From contig NZ_LR880474.1 of assembly GCF_904066215.1 (NCBI RefSeq), positions 3,162,001 to 3,226,000 of the forward strand: a DNA stretch of 64,000 nucleotides, given 5' to 3'. Of this stretch, positions 23,280-30,800 are shown piece by piece. This DNA comes from Microbacterium sp. Nx66 (GTDB lineage: Bacteria > Actinomycetota > Actinomycetes > Actinomycetales > Microbacteriaceae). The position numbers and the translations under genes were made by a program. A model generated the notes under the pieces. It had not been told where the DNA came from, ran no database searches, and was given only the letters and a program-made list of their open reading frames with translations. Within the stretch, counting starts at the first letter, position 1. Each line of letters starts with the position of its first letter.

Positions 23280-24182
23280 TCAGCGCAGGACGAGGGCGGC
23301 GGCGCCGATCAACGGCCCCTCGTCGCCCAGGCCCGAGCGGACGACGCGGGTGCGACGCGAGTATTCGTGCACGGCGCTGGCGGTGAGAGCCTGCTGGACG
23401 AGGTCGATGTAGTCCGCCGACACCTGCGAGAAGCCCCCGCCGATGGCGACGACATCGAGGTCGACGAGGGTGGCGGCATCGGCCAGCGCCTCCCCGACGG
23501 CGCGGGCCGAGCGCTCGATCGCCGCACGGGCGACGGCGACACCGGCCGCGGCATCCCGAGCCAGGTCCTCCCCGGTCGCGCCGGACCAGCCCTGCTCCCG
23601 CGCCCAGGCGGCACTGGCAGGTCCGGAGGCGATCTCCTCGAGAGTGAGCCCGCCCTCGCGGCGCACCTGGCCGAGGTGCCCGGCGTTGCCGCTCGCCCCG
23701 GGCACATACGCACCACCGACGACGAAGCCGCCGCCGACGCCGGTGGACACGACGATCGACAACGAGGCTCCCGCCTGCTGCGTCGCCCCCAGCCACGACT
23801 CCGCGAGCGCGAGCGCGCCGCCGTCGTGGCCCAGGACCGCCGGGACGTCCCGTCCGAGTGCGGTCGAGGCCGCACGGGCGACCGCGTCGACGAGGCCGAA
23901 CCCGCGGGCGAGGGGCATGTTCACCGGCAGGATCTCACCGCGGGTCCGATCCACGGGACCCGCGCTGCCGATCCCGGCGCCGACGAGCTCCGCGTCGGCG
24001 GGAAGGGCGGCGAGCGCATGCCGCACGATCGCGTCGACCGCCGCCGTCAACGACGCCGACGTCGCCTCACGGCCGGTGGGCTGCCGGCTGCGGCTGCCGG
24101 GGACGAGCGCGCCGTCGTCGGCGACGAGGGCGGCCTCCATCTTCGTGCCGCCCACATCGACGGCCAGCGCGTAGCGGGTCAC
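23280..24182 (-). CDS. ROK-family sugar kinase-like protein
   Basis: A 300-residue protein with the ASKHA ATP-binding start VDVGGTKMEAALV, a catalytic Asp in GHDGGALALAESWLG, the phosphate-2 region STGVGGGFVV and an adenosine motif AIGGGFS. The ROK zinc motif CxCGxxGC is missing; at that place the sequence reads GHLGQVRREGGLTLEEIASG. It has no DNA-binding domain, so it is a kinase-type rather than repressor-type ROK protein. The substrate is probably a hexose or amino sugar. It starts with GTG overlapping the pyrE stop by four bases. Confidence 0.85.
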   Translation of the reverse strand: MTRYALAVDVGGTKMEAALVADDGALVPGSRSRQPTGREATSASLTAAVDAIVRHALAALPADAELVGAGIGSAGPVDRTRGEILPVNMPLARGFGLVDAVARAASTALGRDVPAVLGHDGGALALAESWLGATQQAGASLSIVVSTGVGGGFVVGGAYVPGASGNAGHLGQVRREGGLTLEEIASGPASAAWAREQGWSGATGEDLARDAAAGVAVARAAIERSARAVGEALADAATLVDLDVVAIGGGFSQVSADYIDLVQQALTASAVHEYSRRTRVVRSGLGDEGPLIGAAALVLR

Positions 24183-24739
24183 TGCGGGTCGAGCCCGAGG
24201 TCGTCGAGGTCGAACGCCGCGCGCCACTCCAGACCCTCGGCCTCGATGGCGGCCTGCGCGCCGGTCTTGCGGTCGACGATCACCGCGACGGCGACGACCT
24301 CCGCGCCTTCTTTGCGGAGCGCCTCGACCGCCTTGAGCGCGGACTGCCCGGTGGTCGAGGTGTCCTCCAGCACGACCACGCGCTTGCCCTTCACGTCGGC
24401 GCCCTCGATCTGGCGACCGCGGCCGTGGTCCTTCGGCTCCTTCCGCACGACGAACGCGTCGAGCGGACGGTCGGTGCCGACCGAGGCATGCAGGACGGCG
24501 TTCGCGATCGGGTCGGCGCCGAGCGTCAGACCGCCGACGGCGACGACGTCGAGATCGGCGATCAGGTCGAGCATGATGCGGCCGATCGCCGGGGCGGCGC
24601 GGTGGTCGAGGGTGAGCTTGCGCATGTCGACGTAGTACGTCGCCTTCTTGCCGCTGGAGAGGGTGAAATCGCCGTGGAACACCGCCTCGTCCGTGATGAG
24701 GGCGAGGAGGGTCCGGCGGTCTGCGTCGAGTGCGGTCAC
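24179..24739 (-). CDS. pyrE: Orotate phosphoribosyltransferase
   Basis: A 186-residue enzyme joining orotate and PRPP to orotidine 5'-phosphate in pyrimidine synthesis. The PRPP motif VVVLEDTSTTGQS is intact, and FTLSSGKKATYYVDMR with LTLGADPIANAVL matches the family. The start is placed at GTG 24739 because TACACT lies seven bases before it on the minus strand. A GTG at 24760 would add seven residues but would lie upstream of that promoter. It is followed in the same operon by the ROK gene. Confidence 0.93.
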   Translation of the reverse strand: MTALDADRRTLLALITDEAVFHGDFTLSSGKKATYYVDMRKLTLDHRAAPAIGRIMLDLIADLDVVAVGGLTLGADPIANAVLHASVGTDRPLDAFVVRKEPKDHGRGRQIEGADVKGKRVVVLEDTSTTGQSALKAVEALRKEGAEVVAVAVIVDRKTGAQAAIEAEGLEWRAAFDLDDLGLDPQ

Positions 24740-24746
24740 GGCATCC

Positions 24747-24752
24747 AGTGTA
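24747..24752 (-). promoter_or_regulatory. Putative -10 box of a leaderless transcript (pyrE)
   Basis: TACACT on the minus strand ends seven bases before the GTG at 24739. It lies only 12 bases from the opposite -10 box of xthA. Confidence 0.55.
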
Positions 24753-24764
24753 GGAGGCACACCC

Positions 24765-24770
24765 TAGGCT
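24765..24770 (+). promoter_or_regulatory. Putative -10 box of a leaderless transcript (xthA)
   Basis: TAGGCT ends six bases before the ATG at 24777. Confidence 0.55.
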
Positions 24771-24776
24771 GGACGC

Positions 24777-25622
24777 ATGCGCTTGGCCACCTGGAACGTC
24801 AACTCCATCCGCACCCGCGTCACCCGCACCGTCGAGTTCGCCGTCCGTGAAGACATCGACGTGCTCGCGATGCAGGAGGTGAAGTGCAAGCCGGAGCAGT
24901 TCCCGTATGCACCGTTCGAGGAGGCCGGCTACCACGTCGAGGTGCACGGCCTGAATCAGTGGAACGGCGTCGCGATCGCGAGCCGACTGCCCGTCACCGA
25001 CGTGCGCACCGCGTTCGACGGCATGCCCGGGTTCGCGAAGGGCCACGAGGGCCCCGACGCCCCGCAGGAGGCGCGCGCCCTGGGCGTCATGGTCGACGGC
25101 GTGCGCGTCTGGAGCCTGTACGTGCCCAACGGCCGCTCGCTCGACGACCCGCACTACGCCTACAAGCTGCACTGGCTCGAGCAACTCAAGCGGTCCACCG
25201 CGGCCGAGCTGTCGGCGAACCCCGACCTTCCGCTCGCCCTCGTCGGCGACTTCAACATCATCCCGTTCGACCATGACAACGGCGATCCCGACATCGTGGT
25301 CGGCCGCTCCACCCACGTCTCCCCCGCCGAGCGCGACGCGTTCTTCGCGCTGACCGACGCGGGCGTGACCGACGTCGTGCGCCCGCTGCTCCCCGAGGGC
25401 TACACCTACTGGGACTACCAGCGGTTGAAGTTCCCGCGCAACGAGGGCATCCGCATCGACTTCATCCTCGGCTCGAAGACGTTCGCCGATGCCGTCACCG
25501 GCGCGTCGATCCACCGCAATGAGCGCAAGGGTGAGCAGCCCAGCGATCACGTGCCCGTGGTGGTCGATGTGGACTTCGGCGGCGACGACGCCGACGACGA
25601 CCTGCCGATGATCTTCTCCTGA
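24777..25622 (+). CDS. xthA: Exodeoxyribonuclease III (AP endonuclease family 1)
   Basis: A 281-residue Mg2+-dependent base-excision repair enzyme that cuts at abasic sites and removes 3' blocks. Active-site residues are visible: Asn7 (TWNVNSIR), Glu34 (MQEVKC), Tyr in SLYVPNG, Asp/Asn in LVGDFNI, Asp in RIDFILGS and the final Asp-His of SDHVPV. Length is normal for XthA. Divergent from pyrE, with the two probable -10 boxes only 12 bases apart. Confidence 0.95.
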   Translation: MRLATWNVNSIRTRVTRTVEFAVREDIDVLAMQEVKCKPEQFPYAPFEEAGYHVEVHGLNQWNGVAIASRLPVTDVRTAFDGMPGFAKGHEGPDAPQEARALGVMVDGVRVWSLYVPNGRSLDDPHYAYKLHWLEQLKRSTAAELSANPDLPLALVGDFNIIPFDHDNGDPDIVVGRSTHVSPAERDAFFALTDAGVTDVVRPLLPEGYTYWDYQRLKFPRNEGIRIDFILGSKTFADAVTGASIHRNERKGEQPSDHVPVVVDVDFGGDDADDDLPMIFS

Positions 25623-25660
25623 CCCTTCGACAGGCTCAGGCCCTTCGACAGGCTCAGGGA
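25623..25660. repeat. Two tandem copies of a dispersed CCCTTCGACAGGCTCAGG element
   Basis: Copies at 25623-25640 and 25641-25660, with a partial echo GACTCAGGGACCCAT at 25675-25689. Related copies are at 36507-36526 and 51457-51514. When the element falls in frame it encodes PEPVEG or STGSGTQG. This short element is dispersed in many actinobacterial genomes. Confidence 0.75.
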
Positions 25661-25668
25661 CCCATCGC

Positions 25669-26526
25669 ATGGCAGACTCAGGGACCCATTCCGTGCGGCT
25701 GATCGCGACCGACCTCGACGGCACCCTGCTCGATAGCTCGTCCACCGTGTCGCCGCGCACCCGTGCGGCGCTCGATGCCGCGCGGGACGCCGGTGTCGCG
25801 GTGGTGCCGGTCACCGCCCGCCAGCCCATCGGCCTTCGCGTGATCGCCGCCGACGCCGGATTCGACGGGTGGGCGCTGTGCGGCAACGGCGCGTACGCGA
25901 CGCATCTCACCGAGGGCCGCATGCTGTTCGCCGAGGAGCTGCCGCCCGCGACCCTCCGCACCGTCGCCGACGCGCTGCGCGCCAGCGTTCCCGGCCTGCT
26001 CTTCGCGAGCGTACGGGAGGGCGGCGAGACGTTCGTCGCGCAGCACGGCTACGCGACGATCGCGCAGCTGTCCGACCACAAGCGCGACCCCGCGACGATG
26101 GGCGGCGTCCCGCTGGACGAGGTGCTGGCCGCGCCGACGCTCAAACTCGTGATCCGGCACCCCGAGCTCGCGCCCGCCGCACTCTTCGAGACCCTGCGGT
26201 CCCTCGGGCTCACCGGCTTCGAGGCCACGCTGTCCGGCGCCCCGTTCGTCGAGGTCATGGCGCAGGGCGTCACGAAGGCCACGGGACTCGCGCGCCTCTG
26301 CACCCACCTCGGCATCGATCGCTCCGACGTCGTGGCGTTCGGAGACGCCCTCAACGATGTCGAGATGCTCCGCTGGGCCGGTCACGGCGTGGCGATGGCG
26401 CACGCGGAACCCGTCGTGCAGGAGGCCGCGGACGAGACCACCGCGACCAACGACGAGGACGGCGTGGCCCGCGTGATCGAGCGCCTGCTCGGCTATCGGG
26501 CTATCGCCTCTCGGGCGAATACCTGA
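25669..26526 (+). CDS. Cof-type HAD-IIB phosphatase
   Basis: A 285-residue HAD phosphatase of the Cof subfamily. Motif I is DLDGTLLDS with both Asp residues, motif II lies in VVPVTARQP, motif III Lys in GVTKATGLARL and motif IV is AFGDALNDVEML. Members dephosphorylate sugar phosphates, FMN or other small metabolites. The start is uncertain: the ATG at 25669 and a GTG at 25693 are separated by sequence from the dispersed repeat, so the repeat may have supplied or extended the N-terminus. The GTG gives VRLIATDLDG, closer to the usual family start. Confidence 0.87.
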   Translation: MADSGTHSVRLIATDLDGTLLDSSSTVSPRTRAALDAARDAGVAVVPVTARQPIGLRVIAADAGFDGWALCGNGAYATHLTEGRMLFAEELPPATLRTVADALRASVPGLLFASVREGGETFVAQHGYATIAQLSDHKRDPATMGGVPLDEVLAAPTLKLVIRHPELAPAALFETLRSLGLTGFEATLSGAPFVEVMAQGVTKATGLARLCTHLGIDRSDVVAFGDALNDVEMLRWAGHGVAMAHAEPVVQEAADETTATNDEDGVARVIERLLGYRAIASRANT

Positions 26527-26660
26527 CAAATCGATTCACCCGACACATCGATATTGCGGGCGGAGCATGCGGGTGGTCGTACCCGTCGCGTTCGCCACCG
26601 TCTGCACGTTCACCGTCCCCTCCAAGGTTCGAGAACCACCACGTCAGCGTTGTGCCACCG

Positions 26661-26891
26661 CTACCGCAGAAGTGCGCCGACGAGAGTGAAGATGCCGAAG
26701 CCGATGAAGAGTATCCCGACGATGAGCATCCTCATCGGCGTCCTCCCGGGCGGCATCGCGTCATCAGCTAACGGCTCCCCGTACATCCTCTCCACGCCGT
26801 GATGGAAGATCTGGGAAACAGACCTGCGGAAGAGCACCAGGGCAAGCCCGATCACGATCAGTATCGGTCCGATCACTGACTCAGCAGACAC
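26661..26891 (-). CDS. Small two-helix membrane protein
   Basis: A 76-residue hypothetical protein with hydrophobic helices at about residues 5-22 (VIGPILIVIGLALVLF) and 54-74 (MLIVGILFIGFGIFTLVGAL), joined by a charged loop. The start is GTG at 26891 without a clear ribosome site. It lies in a stretch that is visibly richer in A/T than the surroundings, between genes on both strands. The family is not recognised. Confidence 0.5.
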   Translation of the reverse strand: MSAESVIGPILIVIGLALVLFRRSVSQIFHHGVERMYGEPLADDAMPPGRTPMRMLIVGILFIGFGIFTLVGALLR

Positions 26892-26974
26892 GTGCAGTCC
26901 CGGAAGCGAAGCTCATAGGTGGTGCCATCGGAGAACTGCTAGCCCGCACACGCCGTGTGGCAGCGTCCTCCGCT

Positions 26975-27445
26975 TCAATTCCGCGATGGACTGAAGCCAA
27001 CGAAGGTCTCATCACAGAACGGTTCGCGAAGCTCGGACCAGTCGGAGCCCGAGAACCGTCCTGCCCCAGGCAGGAAGACCGCTTCTCCGTCGACGCTACG
27101 AACGTGAAGTACACCGTCGTCGTCCACCTCCCAACGCGCATCGCCAGCATCTCCCTCGCTGGCGTCAGCGACACAAAGCCGGGCGTCAGCAGACGTTTCG
27201 ATGTGCCCCAATGAGATTCCCGACAGTTGGGCAGTTCCGTCCGCGTAGAGCTCGATGGTTGTGTTGGCGGCATCCGGGACGTCTGGGTCCTTCGATCGCT
27301 GCCAGCTGATCGGGAACTCGAACTGATCGCCGGGCCCCGGTGTCTTCGTGACAGCAGGAATGACCAAGACCGCGCATATCACCACGAGGAAGATGGCCAC
27401 CCCCGCCCCCACTACTCCCCACAGCACGGTTTTATTCACTTGCAC
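26975..27445 (-). CDS. Hypothetical membrane-anchored protein
   Basis: A 156-residue protein: a short start VQVNKTVLWG, one hydrophobic helix (VVGAGVAIFLVVICAVLVIP), then a soluble domain of about 120 residues with a beta-rich look (FEFPISWQRS, TTIELYADGTAQLSG, DGVLHVRSVDGEAVFLPG) and two cysteines, in RLCVAD and PFCDET, that could form a disulfide. GGAGAG at 27451-27456 precedes the GTG at 27445; a longer frame to 27520 has no support. The domain probably faces outside. It lies in the same AT-richer islet as the previous gene. Confidence 0.6.
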   Translation of the reverse strand: MQVNKTVLWGVVGAGVAIFLVVICAVLVIPAVTKTPGPGDQFEFPISWQRSKDPDVPDAANTTIELYADGTAQLSGISLGHIETSADARLCVADASEGDAGDARWEVDDDGVLHVRSVDGEAVFLPGAGRFSGSDWSELREPFCDETFVGFSPSRN

Positions 27446-27516
27446 GCGATCTCTCCACAGTGCTTCAGAATGAAGTTGTAGTACTGAGTACTGGATCGTA
27501 TTGCACTCGGCGCTCT

Positions 27517-28746
27517 TCATGTCGCTTCATAGTTCCGACCTTCGCCGTCGTGTCCGTTCGCCCGGTTCTGGTCCGGCCGCGCGTCGACGCGCGGCGGTCG
27601 GAGACCGAGGAGCGCCAGGGCGCCGGCTCCCGCCGTGAGCACCGCGATGACGCCGATTCCGACCGCCGGCACCGTCGCCGTCGCCACGGCCCCGGCGACC
27701 AACGGGCCACCCGCGTCGCCCAGCTCCCGGCCCAGTTCCGCACTGCCCATCGTGCGTCCCATGCGTTCCGCGGGCGTCGATGCCGCCAAGTGCGAGAACG
27801 CCACCGGCGTCGCCAGGCCCACCCCGGCGCCGACCAGCACGCCCGTGACGCACAGCACGATCGGCGTCACCCACAGCGCGGTGAGCCCGATGCCGAGGCC
27901 GATCAGGAGCAGCCCGCCGACCGCGCCGAGACGGACGGAGAGCCGGCCGCGGTCGTGCGCCGCGCCGACGAACGGCTGCACGATGCCCGACACGATCGCC
28001 AGCACCGCGACGATCGCCATGCTGCCCACCGTGCCGAGCCCGGCCTGTCGCCCGAGCAGCGGGAGGAATCCCACGGCCACGGCGAGCGCACCGGTCGTGG
28101 CCGCCAGCACGAGGGTCGGGACGAGGAACCCCGGGGCGAGGAGCTCCCGGCCGAGGTCGACGAGGGTCACCCGCTTCCGGGGCAGCACCGGCACGGCGGG
28201 GACGGCGAGGAGCACCCATCCGGCTGCCGCGAGTCCGAGCACGGCGAGGGCCCAGAACAGGGCAGGGATCCCTCCGGCCACCACGAGCACCGCGCCGAGC
28301 AGCGGGCCGAGGGCGTAGCCGAGACTCTTCCAGGAGCCGTAGCGCCCGAAGTACCGGCCACGCGACGCCTCGTCCGTCAACCGCGCCACCGCAGCGGACG
28401 AGGCCGGCGAGAACGCGGAGGCCGCGGCTCCCTGGCCGAAGCGCGCGATCACGAGACCGAACATGCCGGGGGCCAGAGCTCCGACCATCGAGAACGCGGC
28501 GAAGGCCAGCAGCCCGCCGACGATCACCGGCCGCACGCCGACCCGGTCGCTGAGGGCGCCGAAGAGCGGTTTCAGCAACACCTCGGCGAGGTCGTACAGC
28601 GCGAGCGTGAAACCGAACGCCAGCAGCGTCCAGCCGATGTCCTCGGTCTCGGCGCCGAGGGCCGCGGCGATGCCGTGCGCGCCGAACGCGGTGGTGAAGC
28701 CGGCGAGGTAGAGCGGTGCCAGGCGCGGGCGCGTCGAGGAGGTCAC
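27517..28746 (-). CDS. MFS transporter (drug exporter type)
   Basis: A 409-residue protein of the major facilitator superfamily with about twelve helices. The loop after helix 2 carries the signature KPLFGALSDRVGVRPVIVGG. Pro/Gly-rich turns such as GYALGPLLGAVLVVAGGI in helix 5 resemble antiporter motif C of drug exporters. The start is set at GTG 28746 (VTSSTRPRLAP); the frame is open further but the added residues look non-coding. It is divergent from the NarL-type two-component genes. Confidence 0.87.
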   Translation of the reverse strand: MTSSTRPRLAPLYLAGFTTAFGAHGIAAALGAETEDIGWTLLAFGFTLALYDLAEVLLKPLFGALSDRVGVRPVIVGGLLAFAAFSMVGALAPGMFGLVIARFGQGAAASAFSPASSAAVARLTDEASRGRYFGRYGSWKSLGYALGPLLGAVLVVAGGIPALFWALAVLGLAAAGWVLLAVPAVPVLPRKRVTLVDLGRELLAPGFLVPTLVLAATTGALAVAVGFLPLLGRQAGLGTVGSMAIVAVLAIVSGIVQPFVGAAHDRGRLSVRLGAVGGLLLIGLGIGLTALWVTPIVLCVTGVLVGAGVGLATPVAFSHLAASTPAERMGRTMGSAELGRELGDAGGPLVAGAVATATVPAVGIGVIAVLTAGAGALALLGLRPPRVDARPDQNRANGHDGEGRNYEAT

Positions 28747-28813
28747 ACCTGATCCTGGCAGACGTACCGCCCGCGTCCGTCGCACGGGGGATGCCGCGCG
28801 ACAGCCCCCGCCC

Positions 28814-28819
28814 TACGGT
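28814..28819 (+). promoter_or_regulatory. Putative -10 box of a leaderless transcript
   Basis: TACGGT ends six bases before the ATG at 28826. GGAGGG between them could also serve as a ribosome site but is adjacent to the ATG. Confidence 0.45.
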
Positions 28820-28825
28820 GGAGGG

Positions 28826-30079
28826 ATGGCCTTCACCCGGACGCCGACCCTGCGCGACCAGCGCGGCGACCTCCTCCTCGCGCTCGTCCTCTTCGTCGGT
28901 GCGATCCTCAGCGCGGCGCTCTCCTCCATCGCCCAGGTCTACGGCGACGAGCAGGCTCCGCTGTGGACCGCGCTCGTCTACGCCGTCGTCGTGGCGGCGC
29001 CGCTCGGGTTCCGCCGGCGCTGGCCCGGCACCGTGGCCGTCGTGGTGTCGCTGGCCTACTTCACGGCTGTGACGATCCGGGTACCGGAGATCTACGTCGG
29101 CAATATCGCGATGTTCATCGGGCTCTACACGGTCGGCGCCTGGATGAACGATCGCCGGAAGGCCCTCGTCGTCCGCGTCGCCATCATCGTCGGCATGTTC
29201 GTGTGGCTCCTCATCACCATGTACCGCGACGCCATCAGCGAGGCGGACAAGGCGGACGTCGTCGCCGGGGCCATGTCGCCCTACGTGGCGTTCATGCTCA
29301 TCCAGATCCTCCTCAACGCCCTGTACTTCGGCGGTGCCTATTACTTCGGCGAGCGCTCCTGGGCGGCAGCCGAGCAGCGCACCGTGCTGGAAGAGCGCAC
29401 CCGCGAACTGGAGCGCGAGCGCGAGGTCACGGCCGCGCAGGCAGTGGCCCTCGATCGGGTGCGGATCGCCAGGGAGCTGCACGACGTCGTCGCCCACCAC
29501 GTGTCGGTGATGGGCGTGCAGGCGGGCGCCGCGCGCCTCGTGCTCGAGAGCGATCCCGCCCAGTCGGCGCGCATCCTCTCCGGGATCGAGTCCTCCGCGC
29601 GGGACGCGATCCAGGAGCTGCGCCAGCTGCTGGAGACGCTGCGCACTCCCGGCGGCGATACGACCGAGTCGGCGTCGACCGTCTCCCTCGACGACATCGC
29701 GGCGCTCGCGCAGGCATCGACCGAGGCGGGTCTCCCCACCGCGTACACCGTGATCGGCGATCCGGTGCCCGTTCCCTCGCTCGTCGCCGTGAACCTGTAC
29801 CGGATCGCACAGGAATCGCTGACCAACGCCCGTCGGCACGCCGGACCGGGGGCGACCGCGGACGTGCGCGTGCGCTACGACGACGACGGCGTGGAGGTCG
29901 AGGTCGTGAACACCGGCCGCGCCATCGCCCAGCTGCGACCCGGTCTCGGGCAGCTCGGGATGCGCGAGCGCGCGGCGGCCTCCGGCGGCACCGTCGAGGT
30001 CACTCCGCGCGTCGCCGGGGGTCTGCGGGTCCGGGCGCGGGTGCCGCTCGGCACGGCCGTGCCGGAGGGCGCACGATGA
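28826..30079 (+). CDS. NarL-type sensor histidine kinase (HisKA_3)
   Basis: A 417-residue membrane kinase. Five or six hydrophobic segments in the first 175 residues form the sensor. A coiled coil (RTVLEERTRELEREREVTAA) leads to the HisKA_3 dimer domain with the phosphorylated His219 in RIARELHDVVAHHVSVM. The ATPase domain has NLYRIAQESLTNARRHAG and GLGQLGMRERA. The gene overlaps the response regulator gene by four bases, so the pair forms one two-component system. The stimulus is unknown; the next genes encode a benzoate-type transporter and an ABC exporter. Confidence 0.92.
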   Translation: MAFTRTPTLRDQRGDLLLALVLFVGAILSAALSSIAQVYGDEQAPLWTALVYAVVVAAPLGFRRRWPGTVAVVVSLAYFTAVTIRVPEIYVGNIAMFIGLYTVGAWMNDRRKALVVRVAIIVGMFVWLLITMYRDAISEADKADVVAGAMSPYVAFMLIQILLNALYFGGAYYFGERSWAAAEQRTVLEERTRELEREREVTAAQAVALDRVRIARELHDVVAHHVSVMGVQAGAARLVLESDPAQSARILSGIESSARDAIQELRQLLETLRTPGGDTTESASTVSLDDIAALAQASTEAGLPTAYTVIGDPVPVPSLVAVNLYRIAQESLTNARRHAGPGATADVRVRYDDDGVEVEVVNTGRAIAQLRPGLGQLGMRERAAASGGTVEVTPRVAGGLRVRARVPLGTAVPEGAR

Positions 30080-30765
30080 CCGCGCCGATCCGGGTGCTCC
30101 TCGTCGACGACCACGCCCTCCTCCGCGCGGGATTCCGCACGATCCTCGACACCCAGCCCGACATCGCCGTCGTGGGCGAGGCCTCGACGGGAGCCGAGGC
30201 CGTCGCGCAGGCCGCCGTGCTGCGCCCTGACGTCATCACGATGGACGTGCAGATGCCCGACATGGACGGGATCGAGGCGACGCGCCGCCTCGTCGCCGAC
30301 CCGTCGGTGGGCGCCGCGATCGCGATCGTGACGACGTTCGACCGCGACGACTATCTCTATCAGGCGCTCGAAGCCGGCGCGAGCGGATTCCTCCTCAAGA
30401 ACGCGGGCGCCGAGGATCTCATCTCCGCGGTGCGCGCTCTCGCGGCCGGGGACGGTATGCTGGCACCCGAGGTGACCCGCCGCGTCCTCACCCGCTTCGC
30501 CGGAGCGACCCCGGAAGCCGGCGCCGCTCCCGCCCGCGCGGTGGCGAAAGCGCCCGCGACGGCCGTGCTCGCGGAGCCGCTGACCGAGCGGGAGGCCGAG
30601 GTGCTGACCCTGCTCGCCGACGCCCGCAGCAACGCCGAGATCGCACGTGCGCTGTTCATCGGCGAGGCCACCGTGAAGACCCATGTCTCCCGCATCCTCC
30701 AGAAGCTCGGCGCCAGGGACCGCGTGCAGGCCGTCGTGCTCGCGCATCGGATGGGGCTGGCCTGA
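30076..30765 (+). CDS. NarL/LuxR-family response regulator
   Basis: A 229-residue regulator. The receiver has the acidic pair Asp11/Asp12, phospho-acceptor Asp57 (VITMDVQMPDMDG), Thr in IVTTFDRDDY and Lys in FLLKNAG. After an Ala/Pro-rich linker the LuxR-type helix-turn-helix follows (LTEREAEVLTLLADARSNAE, then ATVKTHVSRILQKLGARDR). It is translated with the kinase through an ATGA overlap. Confidence 0.94.
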   Translation: MTAPIRVLLVDDHALLRAGFRTILDTQPDIAVVGEASTGAEAVAQAAVLRPDVITMDVQMPDMDGIEATRRLVADPSVGAAIAIVTTFDRDDYLYQALEAGASGFLLKNAGAEDLISAVRALAAGDGMLAPEVTRRVLTRFAGATPEAGAAPARAVAKAPATAVLAEPLTEREAEVLTLLADARSNAEIARALFIGEATVKTHVSRILQKLGARDRVQAVVLAHRMGLA

Positions 30766-30787
30766 CCGGAGGCGGACCGCCCCGCGA

Positions 30788-30793
30788 TACTCT
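30788..30793 (+). promoter_or_regulatory. Putative -10 box of a leaderless transcript
   Basis: TACTCT ends seven bases before the ATG at 30801. Confidence 0.45.
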
Positions 30794-30800
30794 CGGAGCC

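Noticed and set aside
27527..29839. Minus-strand open frame of 770 codons over the MFS and kinase genes
   Set aside because: Shadow of strongly supported genes in other frames; no motifs.
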